Shown here in pieces: positions 10,450 through 23,724 of a stretch of DNA of 64,000 nt (position 1 is the stretch's first letter; the number at the start of each line of letters is the position of its first letter). Origin of the DNA: Anas platyrhynchos (Eukaryota; Chordata; Aves; Anseriformes; Anatidae); assembly GCF_047663525.1 (NCBI RefSeq), contig NC_092587.1, positions 44,228,501-44,292,500 of the forward strand. The letters run 5' to 3'. Under the pieces are notes generated by a model. It saw nothing but the letters and a program-made list of their open reading frames with translations, had not been told where the DNA came from and searched no databases. Both the position numbers and the translations under genes were made by a program.

Positions 10450-13400
10450 CTGGAGAGATCAGGGCTCTGGCTTGCGTTCCTGTGTCTGAGCTCCAAAACA
10501 AAGCCCGTCCTTTGGGCCAGGAGACATCAGGTCCTGGCAGCCTGTTGCATTAAAGGGGACTTATCAGAGCCAAACGTTTGCCTGTTTCAGAGCTTCGGTG
10601 AGGACTTTCACTGAGACATTTTCACAAAGTAGAACATATTTACTAAAGTGACAGATATAACATATTTGGCATTGCTGTTGATAAACACACTGAGTGCAAT
10701 AGCGCTAATATAACAGTGCTAGCAAACGGCTGTACTGGGTACTTCTCACCAAAAGCTGAAAGCACAGAGATTACCAAGAAGGTGTTCCTTGTCTTTGTGG
10801 AGGAGAAAGAAGCATTGCCTGTCAACTGCCTCTTCCAGGTCTACAATTTCTTCTCTCCCACCCACTCCCACCCACTTTTCTTTTTTTTCCTAACTCTAGC
10901 ATTTTGTCCTAACACTAACTCCCATTTAATATCCTAACCTTAACTGTTTTTCTCCCTGGAGTGACATTTATCATGATTTGGGTCTAGTGCTATAGTCATA
11001 TATGTGTTTAGCATGTTCTTCATTGAGCTCGTTATCATGTTCAGAGGTGTTAACTTTAATATTCATTTTACAAATAATTAAGTAAAAAGTTTTACTCCAG
11101 TTACTGTAGCCTTCAAGATTCTGTTCTGCTGCCAAAACAGGGCTGCCCTGCCACCACAGTACTCCTTTCTTCAGCAACCTCTCATACCAAGCTTGAGGAC
11201 CTGCATCTACAAAGTTTGTTTAAGAGATAAACAGGAGCAAGCTGCTCAACTGCCCCTTGGCCAAGGGCGGTGTTTATCATGACACTAGCAAGTCTGACTG
11301 TTCTCCACAGAGCTATTTGACATCCATCTCAGGACTCATGGCATTTCCAGAAGATTTTATCTGAGGTTTTGAATAGGTCTGTTGAAGAAAAACGTCTGGG
11401 TAAAAAATCAGTTTTATTATAAACATGGAAGTCATTCAGCTTCTCGCAGGAAAGCCAGGGGACAGACCAGAAAAACCTGAAGTGGAGCAGTTGCTTTCAT
11501 GTGGTGCATGGGACTTACCCATGTGGAAAATAAAATAAAACAACCTGATGGTGACTCTTTTCCCTCATCCTACCCTTCCCTAAAGAAAAAGACATCCATA
11601 AAACGGTTTGCATAGGGCAAACATACAGTAGGTTTTTACTTCAGACAGTTTCAAGAAACCACTCCAGAGAGCTGAGATGTTTACATTATTGGGATCTTTG
11701 GAAGCTAGTTTGGGGAAGTAGGGGGGTGTCTTTCTTTTTTTTTTTCTCCCTGTAAATCTTTCCAGTTTGGAGGCTATGAGTCTGGCCTCTCTTGTCTCAA
11801 GATCAAATAAGTCTTGAGACTCCGGGGTTCTTTTATTTTTCAGGACTTGGTGGCTGTGGTTACTTGGTATATCAAGAGACCCAATATACTTGGTATATTA
11901 AGGCCAAAAGTATGATTGTGCCCCTGACAGCTCATCTCAACATGCTCCCTTTAGCAGTGATGGTGTCTGCAAAGTCCCGCATGCATGGAAGCATCACTGC
12001 TGTCCCTGTCTGTGGAAGCATCAATGAGGAGCACCCAGAGCCCACACTGCTCTTAGCACTGGTAACAAACCAACCAACCAACCCCAAACATGTAAACTCA
12101 AAGGACAAACATAAACTTAAGTTGTGGAGGGCCTTTTTTTTTTTTTCCAGTTTATATGAATTATACAGAATCTATTAATTTCAGTGAGTATTGTAGCTCT
12201 GCCTTAAAATTTAAATTAAGTCCTTGGGTATGTCCTCAGATATGGTGACAGCCATTTCAGCTTCATCACCAAATGTACTGTTTTATGTTATTTATCGAGT
12301 CAGATGATGGGCAGTGCTTTTGTTCACACACAATATGACTCAACCTCCTCTTGCTCCTCACTGTGTGACCGTCTTCTACAGCCTGTCTACCAGTAACCCC
12401 ACATTCCCCAAAACCAGTAGCCAAGTTTCCAAAACTATGTCCTGCACACAGCACATGGATAACATCTTCCTCCACCTCACATCCAGTTCTCCTTGGCCTC
12501 CCACACAGGGGAGACATCCAATGGTTATGGAATTAAAAGGCTCACAGCCACTGGGGATTCAGTCAATCCTCAGAAACATTCTTTTATCTTACACAGAAAT
12601 TAGAGAAATTTCAAGTTTAAAAAACAAATGTTTAGCTTTTCTACAGTCCAGGAGAGATTGAATGCATATACTAGAAACATCCAGCACAAGTGTCTTAAAA
12701 AGAAACATGCTATAAATAAATAAATATACTAAACTACTGGGTATTCTAAGAAAGCCATGCTTCCAAAAGAGAGCATGAAAGAATATAAATCCAGAATTCT
12801 AATTATTCAAACAGCCTTATTTCTCTTCCCAGCTTTTCCCAAGCTTTTTAATCATTATGTAGTCTCTTAGACATGTTTGGTTATTGCTTACATTAACAAA
12901 ATCCCTCTGAAACCTCTGCTATTATTCATTATTTATCCTGGTAAACCAGCGGTTGAAATTGCCAGATATTTCTGGACACAGACACAGACAACACTAGTGC
13001 TGATCCTTCTGTTTTGGTGGTGTGACAGTGTCAAGTTAAACCCAGACACTGCAGACTTGTTGACTGTTAGGGTATGAAAGTTTTGCTTTGGTTGGTGTTC
13101 ATAAGATTCACCTACTTGGGAACATGCAGAACAAGTGAGGGTGCAAAAATACCTAATCTGTACAGCTTTTTTTTTTTTTTTTTTTTTTTTTCCCTATCCT
13201 CATTTCTCTCTCACTTTTTCCTTTGGACAAAACTTAAGCAACTTTAAGGGTGGAGTTTCCTATCAGAAGTGTTTTCAAATAAATAAATCTGTTTTCTTTC
13301 CAAAAACTCATCTGCCAAGCTGGCAAAGCCTTGAAGTGTATTTCTGAAAAGATGCATGTTTCTAATGTGGAAGGTAGATTTGGCTCTAGACTTCATTTCA

Positions 13401-14530
13401 TAGAATAGTCAGCAGCTTGATACTTTATATCTCATCGCCTTTGATAGTGTGCCATGAATCTTTCCCACTTCTCTAATTTGCAGGTCCCTGAGGAAAACTG
13501 AAGATGTGCATACTGGAACAAGCTGTGCCAAGCTGAAAGAGAAGATTTATGTCTCCTAAACTACCCACACCGATGGGTGTTCAAAGAGCTGTGGCTGCAT
13601 CCTTCTGCCTCAGAGGCAAAGAGAGCAGAGCAGAGGAGTGAGAGCTATGGGGTCAGGCTGTCTTACTTGGTGCCAGTGGGGTGACAGACAAGGTGGCAAG
13701 ACTCAGCGCTACCGAGAGGAGCCCTACTACCTCCCTTCAGCCCCTCACCACTATCACCAGTCCTTCCTCCTGTGGGGCTGCAGCCATCACACAGTCTCCT
13801 AGCCATGTGGTAGAGTACTTGCCCCATCTCTCCTCAGATACAAGTCCCTCTTTTGTCACTTGCTGATGCTTTGGCTCTCAGATCTCCTCTGCCTCCTGGG
13901 TTCAGAGTGACACAAGAGGGGAGAGAAAGAGTATACAAGGAGATATGTTTGCCTCAGGCTGACTTTCTAACAACAAGAACAAGGTGCTGAGCCAAGGGGA
14001 ATATATGCCTGCAATCTTGGCTTTAGCTGAAGAAATAAAAATAATAATAATTTTCATATAATATTTCAAAGTAAAGGGTTAATGATAAAGTTGTCTGGAA
14101 TGATTCTAAGTGGAAGAAAGGGGATAAAACAGCACTCCTAACAGAAATATGAATTAAGTCTGGACCACACTATGGGAGCACCAAATGCCAGAGCCAAAGG
14201 ATAGCTGGAAAGATACATGTAAGATGTCATTTACAGGCTTTTTCTGTCACTAACTCTCAACTGAATTTTGCCTTTAAGATTAAACAGACACCTTCTGAAT
14301 TTTATTTACCCAACTGAGAAAAGATGGTGTAAATTTCGTTTTCAAAAAGTGCATCTCGATTTTAGACCCTGGAGCAAAACCACAGTAGATCATTACAAAC
14401 CTCATGTGATCATGTGGTGGTGACTTGTTTCCATAATCGGCACCAGATTCTGTGATAAGGAAACTTAGCTTCTTCGTGAAAAATTATGCACCAAAATACT
14501 GTGACTCATGAGAAGATAGTATCAAAGGAG
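10450..14530. other. Intergenic space between MGP and the osteocalcin-type gene
   Basis: About 4.1 kb. It contains the T25 run, a CCAA run near 12068-12082, and no coding exon I can support. It must include the proximal promoter of the osteocalcin-type gene just beyond 10440. Confidence 0.6.
13167..13191 (+). repeat. T25 homopolymer
   Basis: The only long homopolymer of the window that reads T on the plus strand. It lies between MGP and the osteocalcin-type gene. Confidence 0.95.
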
Positions 14531-14533
14531 CAA

Positions 14534-14539
14534 TTTATT
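14534..14539 (-). terminator. MGP: Probable polyadenylation signal of MGP
   Basis: AATAAA on the minus strand, about 215 bases past the MGP stop codon, implies a short 3' UTR. It leaves about 4.1 kb between the MGP 3' end and the start of the osteocalcin-type gene. Confidence 0.6.
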
Positions 14540-14754
14540 GTGCAGTAACCACCCACATCCTGAACTCTCTCTGATCTCTGCTATGTCAGCTCAGCGCTAA
14601 TCGACACTGTGCAGGAATCCATGGCTATACGGGAGAGAAGCAGCAGGCAGGATAACATACAGGGACACAAGCAACTGAATATGTTTCAGAGCTATATCTT
14701 TTTTCTGGGAGGATACCCTGGGCTCCAGGCCCCAGGGTGGGGACACATCATCCT

Positions 14755-17700
14755 TTACTTAGTCCTCCTCCTCCCATAATAATGCCTGTAAGCAGCAGCA
14801 TAGCCATGGCGAGAAGCGTACAGTTCGCAGGGGTAGTAGTCTTCGCAGATCTCCCTCTGACGCTCCTGGGGTGCCTTATTACGTTCCCTGATCCTGCAGA
14901 AGTAGGATAGATGAGGGGTAAGTGTTGTTATCTTAAATACCTGTCTACAGCCCTTTTTCCCCCCCACAACACCCCACCAGGATTAAGAGCCCATCCCCAG
15001 CCCCCATCACCAAGCTACCAAGACCATGGCATACCAGCATCTGTATTCACCACACCCAAGGGACTGATGTGAGCACAGCAGGAGTGTTTTGCCTCCCCAG
15101 GTAACATTTTACTTCAGGGCTAAGTAGGGTGGTTCAGCTCCTGCCTCAGCCTAGTGCAGACGGAGGAGGCTTCCAGCCTTCTCCCTTCAGCTATTTCACT
15201 ATTCCCTAAACCCACGCATGAAGCAGAGAGCCGAAACATCCTGCAAAGGGGACAACATGGTGCTGCTGAGAGGGTTTGCCTCAGTTCCTCTTTAGGAGAG
15301 GATTTCTGTGCCTCAGCTTTTATTGTCACAAGCCCCACATGAGACATAAAACTGCCTGTATCTGCCTTTTATAGATGAGGAAAGGAGGCCCACAGAAGGC
15401 CTTGTGATTTAGAAAAGGTCATGCAAATCCTGCATGAGACCTGAAGACTGGAACAAGATCTCACATTGAACTTTCTGGGTATCCCACACTGACTCTCTCT
15501 CCTTTTGTTGCTGCTTCCTTCAGACAAATTAAACAGAGCCCTCCCAGTACAGGACATGTCCTCAAACACAAGGACCCACTCTGCTGCCTGAGCTTTGGCT
15601 TCTCCCAGGGCTGGGGACTTGACAGGCACCTCAAGCTGAGGGAGGGGCTGAGGCTTCTCAGAAGTCACCATGGCTTCTTCCCCTGCTACCAGCCTGTGCT
15701 TGACAAGGAGAAACCTCTCCCCACTCCCACCCTCAGTACCCCGAGGTCACAACATACCTCTCCTGAGCAATAGCTTCTAGTCTCATGTCAGTTTGCATGA
15801 AGCCGTTGGCCCTTCGCCTGTTGATGAAGGGATCTGAGAAGACAAGGTTCTGTTTTGTTTTGTTTGCAGAGTATATAAACACTTTTCACGAGACCTGATT
15901 TCCAGAAAGCCCATCTCCCACACTGGTGACAGCTTCTCTCTCTGCCCTCCCCTCACAGTGAAACCCAGGACTCCTTAATACTCCCCACCATGCACCCTGC
16001 TGGCTCTCCCTATGGCTTGTGCAGCCTGTATGGAAGCTCAGGGTGCCCAAGGGAAAGCTACTGTGAGCCTGGTGCTGCAGCCCCCCTGACTGGAGCTTGG
16101 CCAAGGGTTGGGTGCCAAGCTGTGCAGACCACAGGAGGGCTGGGTGTACTCAGTAAAATCAGCAGGACTGTGTAGCTACAAGTGGGAACAGGAAGGGCCT
16201 GAACAGGTTTATCTGCCTCCATGGTTAGGCAGTAGAAAAGGTCTGTGTGGAAACTTTGAACTGAAGCGTCTGAAGGTCCCTTCTGTCCTTTTTGAGAAGC
16301 AGCACAGTCCGACTGCAGAACTGAGGAGTCTGGGGATGTCTTTGTCACTGGCTCCCACTTGTGCCTTTGTGCTTCTGACTCACTGCTCTGTGAAGTCCTT
16401 CTCCCAGATGGTCTCATTTCTTTTTAGCTTTGATCCATCTGTTCTCTAACCTCTCCAGGCTATTGCTCGTTCCTAAATGATGCTCTCCACCTTCTCCCAC
16501 TGCTTCTGTGACACTAACTCTCATCCAGAACAAAGATGCCTCCTGCCCACACACCCACCTGCTTCTTCCAAGGTGCTGAGAGTTCAGTTCTCCCTGTCTT
16601 TGAGTAAGGACAGCCAGTGTCACTGTCTCTTTCCACTCTCCTCCCAGAGCTCTTTGAATAATGCCCTCTTCTAGTACCTTTTCTAGTACCTGCTTTAGGT
16701 GCATGCAGCAGAGATCCAAGTTCATTGCTCTTTGCTTTCCAATTCTTATTACATTCTTTGCAAAGCACAGTGGTATGTACTTGTGCCCAAACACGTGAAG
16801 TCTTTTTTATCTCTCTTCCTATTCATCCTGAACTCTGACATCCAATAAATTCAATTTCTTTGAGCTGAGTAGTTCTGCCTATTTAATCCCCATAGTAAAG
16901 CACAAGGAAATAGTCTTGGAGATGTCTGCAGCACACTTTGAATTAAAAAAAAGTAAATCAGTCTCTTACTGAGATACTCATGGGATTCCATGCTCTCGTG
17001 GGACTCTGGGGAAAGAAAGAGCAAAAAGGAGTAAGACACTGTATTCATAGGATTCGCAGAGTCTCACACACGACAGATCAGTAGAACATGCACACACAAA
17101 TCAGAGAAAACAGATTATAAGGCACCTGTTTAAGAGGAAAAGAAAGGGTTCAGTAGTGTCATGTAGTATTTATATGAGGAGTTTACAATGTTCATGTGTT
17201 CAGGATGCAGCTATCTGGTGTCCTAGCCAGGACTTCAAGGGTCCCACTTGGTCTTCCAGTATGTGATTCTCAAGCATATTTCTTTCCTTCACATTCTTGA
17301 CACTACAGTGTTGCTTAACCTCAAAGCCTACATGTGTGCCTAGGAAATGGATTAGCACAGGGAAGTGTGCTTGACTCTTGCATAAAATAGCATCTTAACT
17401 TCATCCGTATGCCTGACAGGAGGAAGGTGCTCATATTACAAAAGGGGAAAGGGAGATCTACCATTAACAATGAAGAAGTCTTGACTTGGTGTGCAATAGG
17501 GTAGCAATTATGCCTTGCAAAATAGCCTGTGGGACTGTCACAGCCCGAGCACCTCCTATGCACCCCTGTATGGCTCAGCCTTTAGAGTTGTTCTGGTGAT
17601 CAGCTGTGTCCCCCAGCCATCCTGCAAGGTAACTATAAGTTGGAATGACCATTTCAAAAATGATGTAATCTCTTCCAAGTCCTGTTATTGTGATACAGAC

Positions 17701-17993
17701 AACAGAGGAGTAGTCTGCAGTGTGAGCTGGAGCAGAGTGGAAGGGGCTGAAGCATCCTGGACTGCAAAACACAGTGACTGGAGCTGGCTGCTCTGGAGCA
17801 GGGCTGACACAAGGGCAGGAAAGCAGAGTTAAAGGGAAAGAAAAAACAAAGGTGAATAAAAAATTCCAAACAGATCCAGAGATGTCTGCAACTTTGGAGC
17901 TGTTGGTCTACCCCATAAAAATGATCACCTACCATAGCAAGTAGCGGCCATGATCAAGGTAGCCAGGAGTGTCAGGATGATGAGAGTGCGCAT
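14755..17993 (-). CDS. MGP: Matrix Gla protein (4 coding exons, 103 aa)
   Basis: Coding exons are 17933-17993, 16970-17005, 15758-15833 and 14755-14893, with phases 1, 1 and 2. The 103-aa product equals the human length. Residues 1-19 are the signal peptide ([12 protein letters not shown]...). Exon 2 gives [12 protein letters not shown] with three Ser-X-Glu sites, the phosphorylation sites of the family. Exon 3 gives [10 protein letters not shown], and exon 4 [18 protein letters not shown], then YYPCELYA and a basic tail ending RRRTK. Cys pairs and glutamates of the Gla domain are kept. Known role: secreted, vitamin-K-dependent inhibitor of soft-tissue calcification in cartilage and vessel wall; unlike osteocalcin, its propeptide-like recognition region is not cut off. 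The C-terminal part ([13 protein letters not shown]) differs noticeably from mammalian MGP but keeps the helix pattern. Confidence 0.97.
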
Positions 17994-20900
17994 TGTGCAA
18001 GTGCAGGGAGGGCTCCCTCACTCTGTCTTCCTTGTTGTGTCTCGCTCTCTTCCCACAGAGGGCAGCCAGAGATCCTGGGCTGCCTGCAAAATTAGCAGTG
18101 GAATGTTTATTATGAAAACAGAACCAGGAGGGGGCCCAGAAAGGACCTGGGGAAGGCGATGTCTGGCTGGTACACACTCATGGAGCTATTACAAAACATT
18201 CTCTATTAGCAGACTGAATCAGGTTTTGGGAAGGAGGGGGCATGCCCCCTTCCTCTCTCAGTTCAGGGTGGGGGGCACAGTTCACAGGCAAGCATGTCCC
18301 TTGCACTCAGAAACCTGGCCTGTGCAAGAGGAAGGCGTTCCAGGGGCTGCCGGGGGCCTGCAGGGAGAGGCATGTGCTGATCCCAGATGTACATGTTTGC
18401 CTTTCTAATTTTTCCTCTGATCTGCCCTCTCTGCCCTCGCCATCCTCTGTCTGGAAACACAGCCCAGACTGTTCTGTCAGCTCTGCTGGTGGAGACATGG
18501 AGAGTAGGGCTTCAGATGCTTCCTCCCCACTCAGCCCCCCTTCCTCCAGCTGGCCCCACCGCCCTCCCAGCCTGCCAGCTGCCAGAGCAGGAATCCAAGC
18601 CCCCTCCCACCTCCTGCTTTCCTGCTCCAGAAGTGACAAGCAGCAACACAGAAGGATCCCTTCTGCTGGAGGGATCATGAGCTTTGCACTGGGACAACAT
18701 CAGCAGCACCACCCATAACTCTATCTCTGCAGGTCCTCGCTGTGCTCCTGCCCCTACGCTGCCCCTCTGCCAAGGGACATCTTCCTGAAAGCAGGGGAGA
18801 CCAGGTGAAAAGGTGAAAAGCAAAGATTACCTTTGCCTTTTCAATGCCAAACTCATGCTCTCTGCCTGAAGCCTGTGCTCTCTGGGAGATGAACTGAGCA
18901 GGGCCTTCAGCTTCAGGCCAAACAGAAAGAATTGTTTTTCTTCCCCGCTATTCCACCCCACACAGAGAGCAGCTCAGTCCTTCACCATCAATGTCCCCCA
19001 TACCATCCACGTCCTGCCTGTTCAGTGCTTAGCCTAAGATGAGGAGGAAAACTAGGTTGTGCGGTGACAGAAAAAAAAAGTCTGTTTTAGTCACAGGGTC
19101 ACAGAACTAAGACTTTTCTCCTGTCCCTCTGTGCCCTGTCCCACTCTGGTCTCTTTAAGTGAATTCTCTGCTCTGGGATTGTTTTCATTCCTTAGAGTCC
19201 AGGGTTTTGGAGTTGGTATTGAATGTGGATTTTATAGGTTTCCTGAATGTTTTGTACACTGTGACAGCTCATTGGAACTGCCAAGAAAGGGAGGTTTGAG
19301 GGAGAGAGCCCAGCGGGAAAGCAGTGAGGCACAGGAAGGAAGATGCTGGGAATGCTGTGGAATGAAGGTGAGGCTGCACATTGGGAAACTCCAGCAGACT
19401 TTCCAGCAAACCCCACTTTATTTACCTATCTGCACTCAGGGCAGAGCCTTCTCACTGGAAGACCACTCCCATTTCAGAAACTCACTGATCCCAGTACACC
19501 TGGAGCATCCCCTGCCATCATCACAGCAGAAATGCCTCAAGCACCACTTTAACCCAAACATTTCACTTTTCGCCACAGAAGCAATGCATTTTCTAAGAGA
19601 TTAAAGAAATTGCTGACTACACAGCTCTATACCAACAAATTGACTTCAGGGAACACATTGCCTTGCAAAGATACACTGCCCCTTGACTCCCCCTGCACTC
19701 TTGATTCTTCAGCACACATCTCTCCTCCCCAGCATCAGCATGCTGCCATAGAGATAACACACCACAAAGTACAGGGAACTCAATCCTCCTGCTTTCTACA
19801 AGCATCCACTGGTTGGAAATACAGAAAGAGGAGGTAGAATAAACTGCCTGCAAACACCAGGGAGATTTCCACAATCCCCCCCAAAAGGGGAGATCAGAAA
19901 AGCAGCCCTCTGGCCTGTCTCCTGCTGGAGCGGAGAACCACGATGTCACACATGCCATAGCAATCACTCCTAACATTTTGCAGCTGTGAAGCACCAGCAA
20001 GGCATTAATAATGAGAAGCCATCCAGGAAAAGTAAGGCGGTCCCTGCATACTCACTAAGCCGTCCTTCCTGGCCAGCCTGCAGCTCGTCTGAGGGGGCAG
20101 CTCTCCCGGCGTCCTGGACCCTGTACTGAAGGAGAGGGACCTTTTATTTATTAGCATTGATGAATGACTCCTCCCCTCTTCTGTCTCCCACTCCTGATCC
20201 ACCCCCAAGCTTCCACCTTCTCAGTCAAAAACACCTTCTGCCCACAGCCAGGAAACAAAAACCTCAAGGAACTGAGCCAAGGGGGAAGAGGAGAGAGCCA
20301 GAACAGGCACCAAGGGCCAGTGGGGCACAGCCACAACCAGGCTGCTTTTCTGTGCCCAGGAGCAGTGAGTGGGCAGAGGTCCAAGGGCAAGCTCGGTCTT
20401 CCCCTTTGCAGCCTGATGCCCCCCATCTTCTGCCCCCTCCACACTCTGTTCAGAGCCACACTGATGGCTAGGCCACCCGCTCTTCCATGGTGAGCACAAG
20501 TCCAGGAGGCCCTCGCCTGTCTCCTTTCATGTTCCTTTTGTGGCTGCCTGATGTCCCCTCTTCCAGACCCACAGCAGTGCTGGACAGCCCGCTGGACAAC
20601 CCAGGACATGCCCAGCTCGGTGGGCTGTTGGGTTCCTGGGCTCCTGGCTCTGATTGTGCCTGAGGTACCCTGGCCAGGAGTATACACACATCTCACCGGG
20701 GCTGGACTAGAGTCATATCATTATTTCCAGAGACAGCTTGCAGAGTTTTAGGGATGGCCAATACATAGTCCTTGTGACCAGTGTTGGGTCTGGTTATTAC
20801 ATATTGAGTTCAGCGCACATACACTTCCAGAGATGAAAGCTCTGCCCTGATCTCTGATATGACAGAGATCTGTTTACTTATTTCATTCCTCCAAGGACGG

Positions 20901-21790
20901 GGGAGGAATGGTACATTCTGGTAAAATGTTCCCCAGAAGTCTTCAGGGTGTAGGGGCATTGCCCTGAGCCATATTTGAAAAGCAGTGTAAAGAGCAGAAC
21001 ATTTCTTGCTCCCTCTTCTACCACCTTCCAGGGACAGCTGAATATTTGCCCCTGTGTTGTGCAGAACCCTGAGAGAAATCAGGACATGGAAGATCTGTTT
21101 GTTCCCATATGTCTTGGTATCAGGAAAGCTTTGGCCACAGTGCCATCTGGCAAATTTTTAGTTAAGTTGGAGGAAATGGATGCTGAAGCCAAAAGTGTGA
21201 GATGGCAAGGAAGCAGACAAATGAGACAGAAGTTTGAGCAGTGGAAAAGAGAAATGTTGAGAAATTACCATTTGAATTCCTCTTGGGATTAGCTTAACTG
21301 AATACTTCAGTTAATGATTTGCTCAGAAAGGGAATACTTTCTCAATGAAGTTTTTTGATAACACAAAGCAATAAAGCAATATCAGTGGAAGGGATGCCTG
21401 AGAGGTCCTGCAGGAGGAAAAAGACGGCCTTGAGAGCTGGAGTAACAGAAACAGGGTAACACAAAATAGTTCAAATGCCAGGTCTTCAGGTCTTCCAAGG
21501 GGATTAGCAGAAAGAAAATCCTGCTGCAAACGAGCTCATAAGCTAGGGGAAAAAAACAAAAAAAAACAAAAAAAAAACCTTATGAACCAACAGCAAAAAG
21601 GTGATTTCAGAATGGTGATTCTGAGACATCTGCTGAGAATCTACCAGCAGAGATGGGCAACTGTTAGCACCACTTGTTTAGGATACCAATGAGGCCTCAG
21701 AAGAAGTCCTCTGTATGGGCCAAGTCACTTGTATTCAGGGAAGAACTCCCATGGAAATAAATGAGAATGATGTAAACAATGCTGTTAAGG

Positions 21791-21814
21791 AAAAAAAAAA
21801 AAAAAAAAAAAAAA
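21791..21814 (+). repeat. A24 homopolymer
   Basis: Located in the gene-free stretch between MGP and ERP27. Confidence 0.95.
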
Positions 21815-23689
21815 GCTCATTGAGCTAATGAAGGGATATAATTTTCTGTCTATGAATGTGTTGTGATAAGCACAAGGGAGGTAGAATTATTAAAGCCAAG
21901 GGACAGTACTTGAACAAAAACACATGGGTGTTGTTTATGTCCCTGAAGACATGGGGGCTTGAAATGGGACGTTTCCTAACCATGACAGCTGTGGGCTCTG
22001 AAACAACCCTAGGGGTGTACTGGAAATAAAACCTAATTACCAGTCTATTTTCCTGCTGTAAAAGCCTTGTGGTCAACAAGGAGAGGCTCAGTGACTCCCA
22101 CAGGTGATGGCAAAAAGATCTGTCATTTTGGGGGTGACTAAAAATCACCCCCCACAAGTGCCCAGCACACTGAGTGTCCAGCTTTTATACCTCTAGGAAG
22201 GCTTTGGCAGAATCACTCACTGAGCACTGACCACAGCAAGGGAATAAACCCCATCAGCTCCATGGCAGAGATTTCCAAATCCAGGTTGCCCAGAGTATCA
22301 AGTGACTGAACTCACTGACCTGGAGAGCCCTTCCCAAGCTTGCTCTGATGTTTCAGGATTTAAGTTAGTCAACCACCACATGGGCTACGGCTTAGCGATT
22401 TCTCAACATGATAAACAAGTACTTTTTGGAACAACTAGTTCTACAGCACATGAGAAAACAAGACTTTATTTTTACTTTTTCATTTAGTCCTAAGTAATAC
22501 CTAGGAACAGATCCAAGAAGCAAGTATAAATGAGCCACTAAGTAACAGTGTCTGAGTATTCACGATATAATTAAAGTCAACAACCTCATAAAATAAATCG
22601 TGCTGAAAACTAGCATACAGACACTAAGCTTTAGAAAGGGAGATTTTTTTTAAAAACACAGGGGCTAGTCAAAAGACTATGAAATAAAAATAAATGGAAC
22701 ACATTTCAGACATTGAGAGAACTTGATATACATATCTGGACGTGTGCTAGCTCTGGCAGCAAACTCACTCAGCTACCCAATATTAACCCTAAATCTAGTT
22801 CAAAAGTCATTTTTTTCAATCTGGGAAAAACATACATTTAAACATTTCAAAACTAGATTTAAAAAGCCCCAGAGATTAAAAGAAATAAGGTACACATAAG
22901 TATGAGAAACCTAGTTTCACAGCAATCAAACAATTTTTGTTTCAAAGTAACTGAAGTGATTTATTTCCATTTCAGTGGAGGGGTGGGGAGAAAGGAGTAA
23001 TTTTATAAGAAGTAAGTGTGTTTTAGTTTTTTTTTTTTTCCAAAAATATTTAAGCCCATATGTTTGAAATCTGTTTCTACCTTTCCCCTGTGAAGAATCT
23101 TGTCATCAGCATTACAGCTTTGTGCAAAAAGAAAAGTTTCTAGTGGGAAAACACCTATTAGTTCTGACTAAAATTTCTTCTAATGAAGCAAATATATGTC
23201 ATATGTAATCATAGGACCACCTCAGAAACTACCATCTGAAGCTTACAGGTAGCATCTGTCTCATATGGAAGTGGGAAGTTCCCATGCCAGCTCATAGCTA
23301 TTTTCTTAGATGCTTCCTCCAAAGTTTTGGGCTGGGGTACATTTTAGAAACTCTTCTTTAAATCGTACATGATGCCTTTCAGTGATCTTCTCCTGCCCAT
23401 GTACATGGAGCACACCTGCACATTCAACCTGATGGATGTCACTTAAGTCTGGGATGACTGGTTGCTCAGTATTCCAGTACCAAAGGAGCAGGACTGAAAT
23501 TAAGCAGCATGAAACAGCCCAGTTCCTTCCCCGTCAAGCAAATCCAGAGGGTGAGATGATAAACATTTTTTCACCTGCAGTGTCCTACAGAATTTGCACT
23601 ACCGTAAAGAGAGGTTTCCAATTTGTCAGCTGTGGGATTTGTTTGGATGACTGGTTGGTTGGTTGGTAGATTGTTTTGTTGTCGTTGTC

Positions 23690-23693
23690 ATTG

Positions 23694-23724
<31 letters not shown>
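23690..23724 (+). repeat. (TTTTG)n microsatellite
   Basis: Five or so TTTTG units, preceded by a GGTT run at 23659-23669. Confidence 0.85.
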
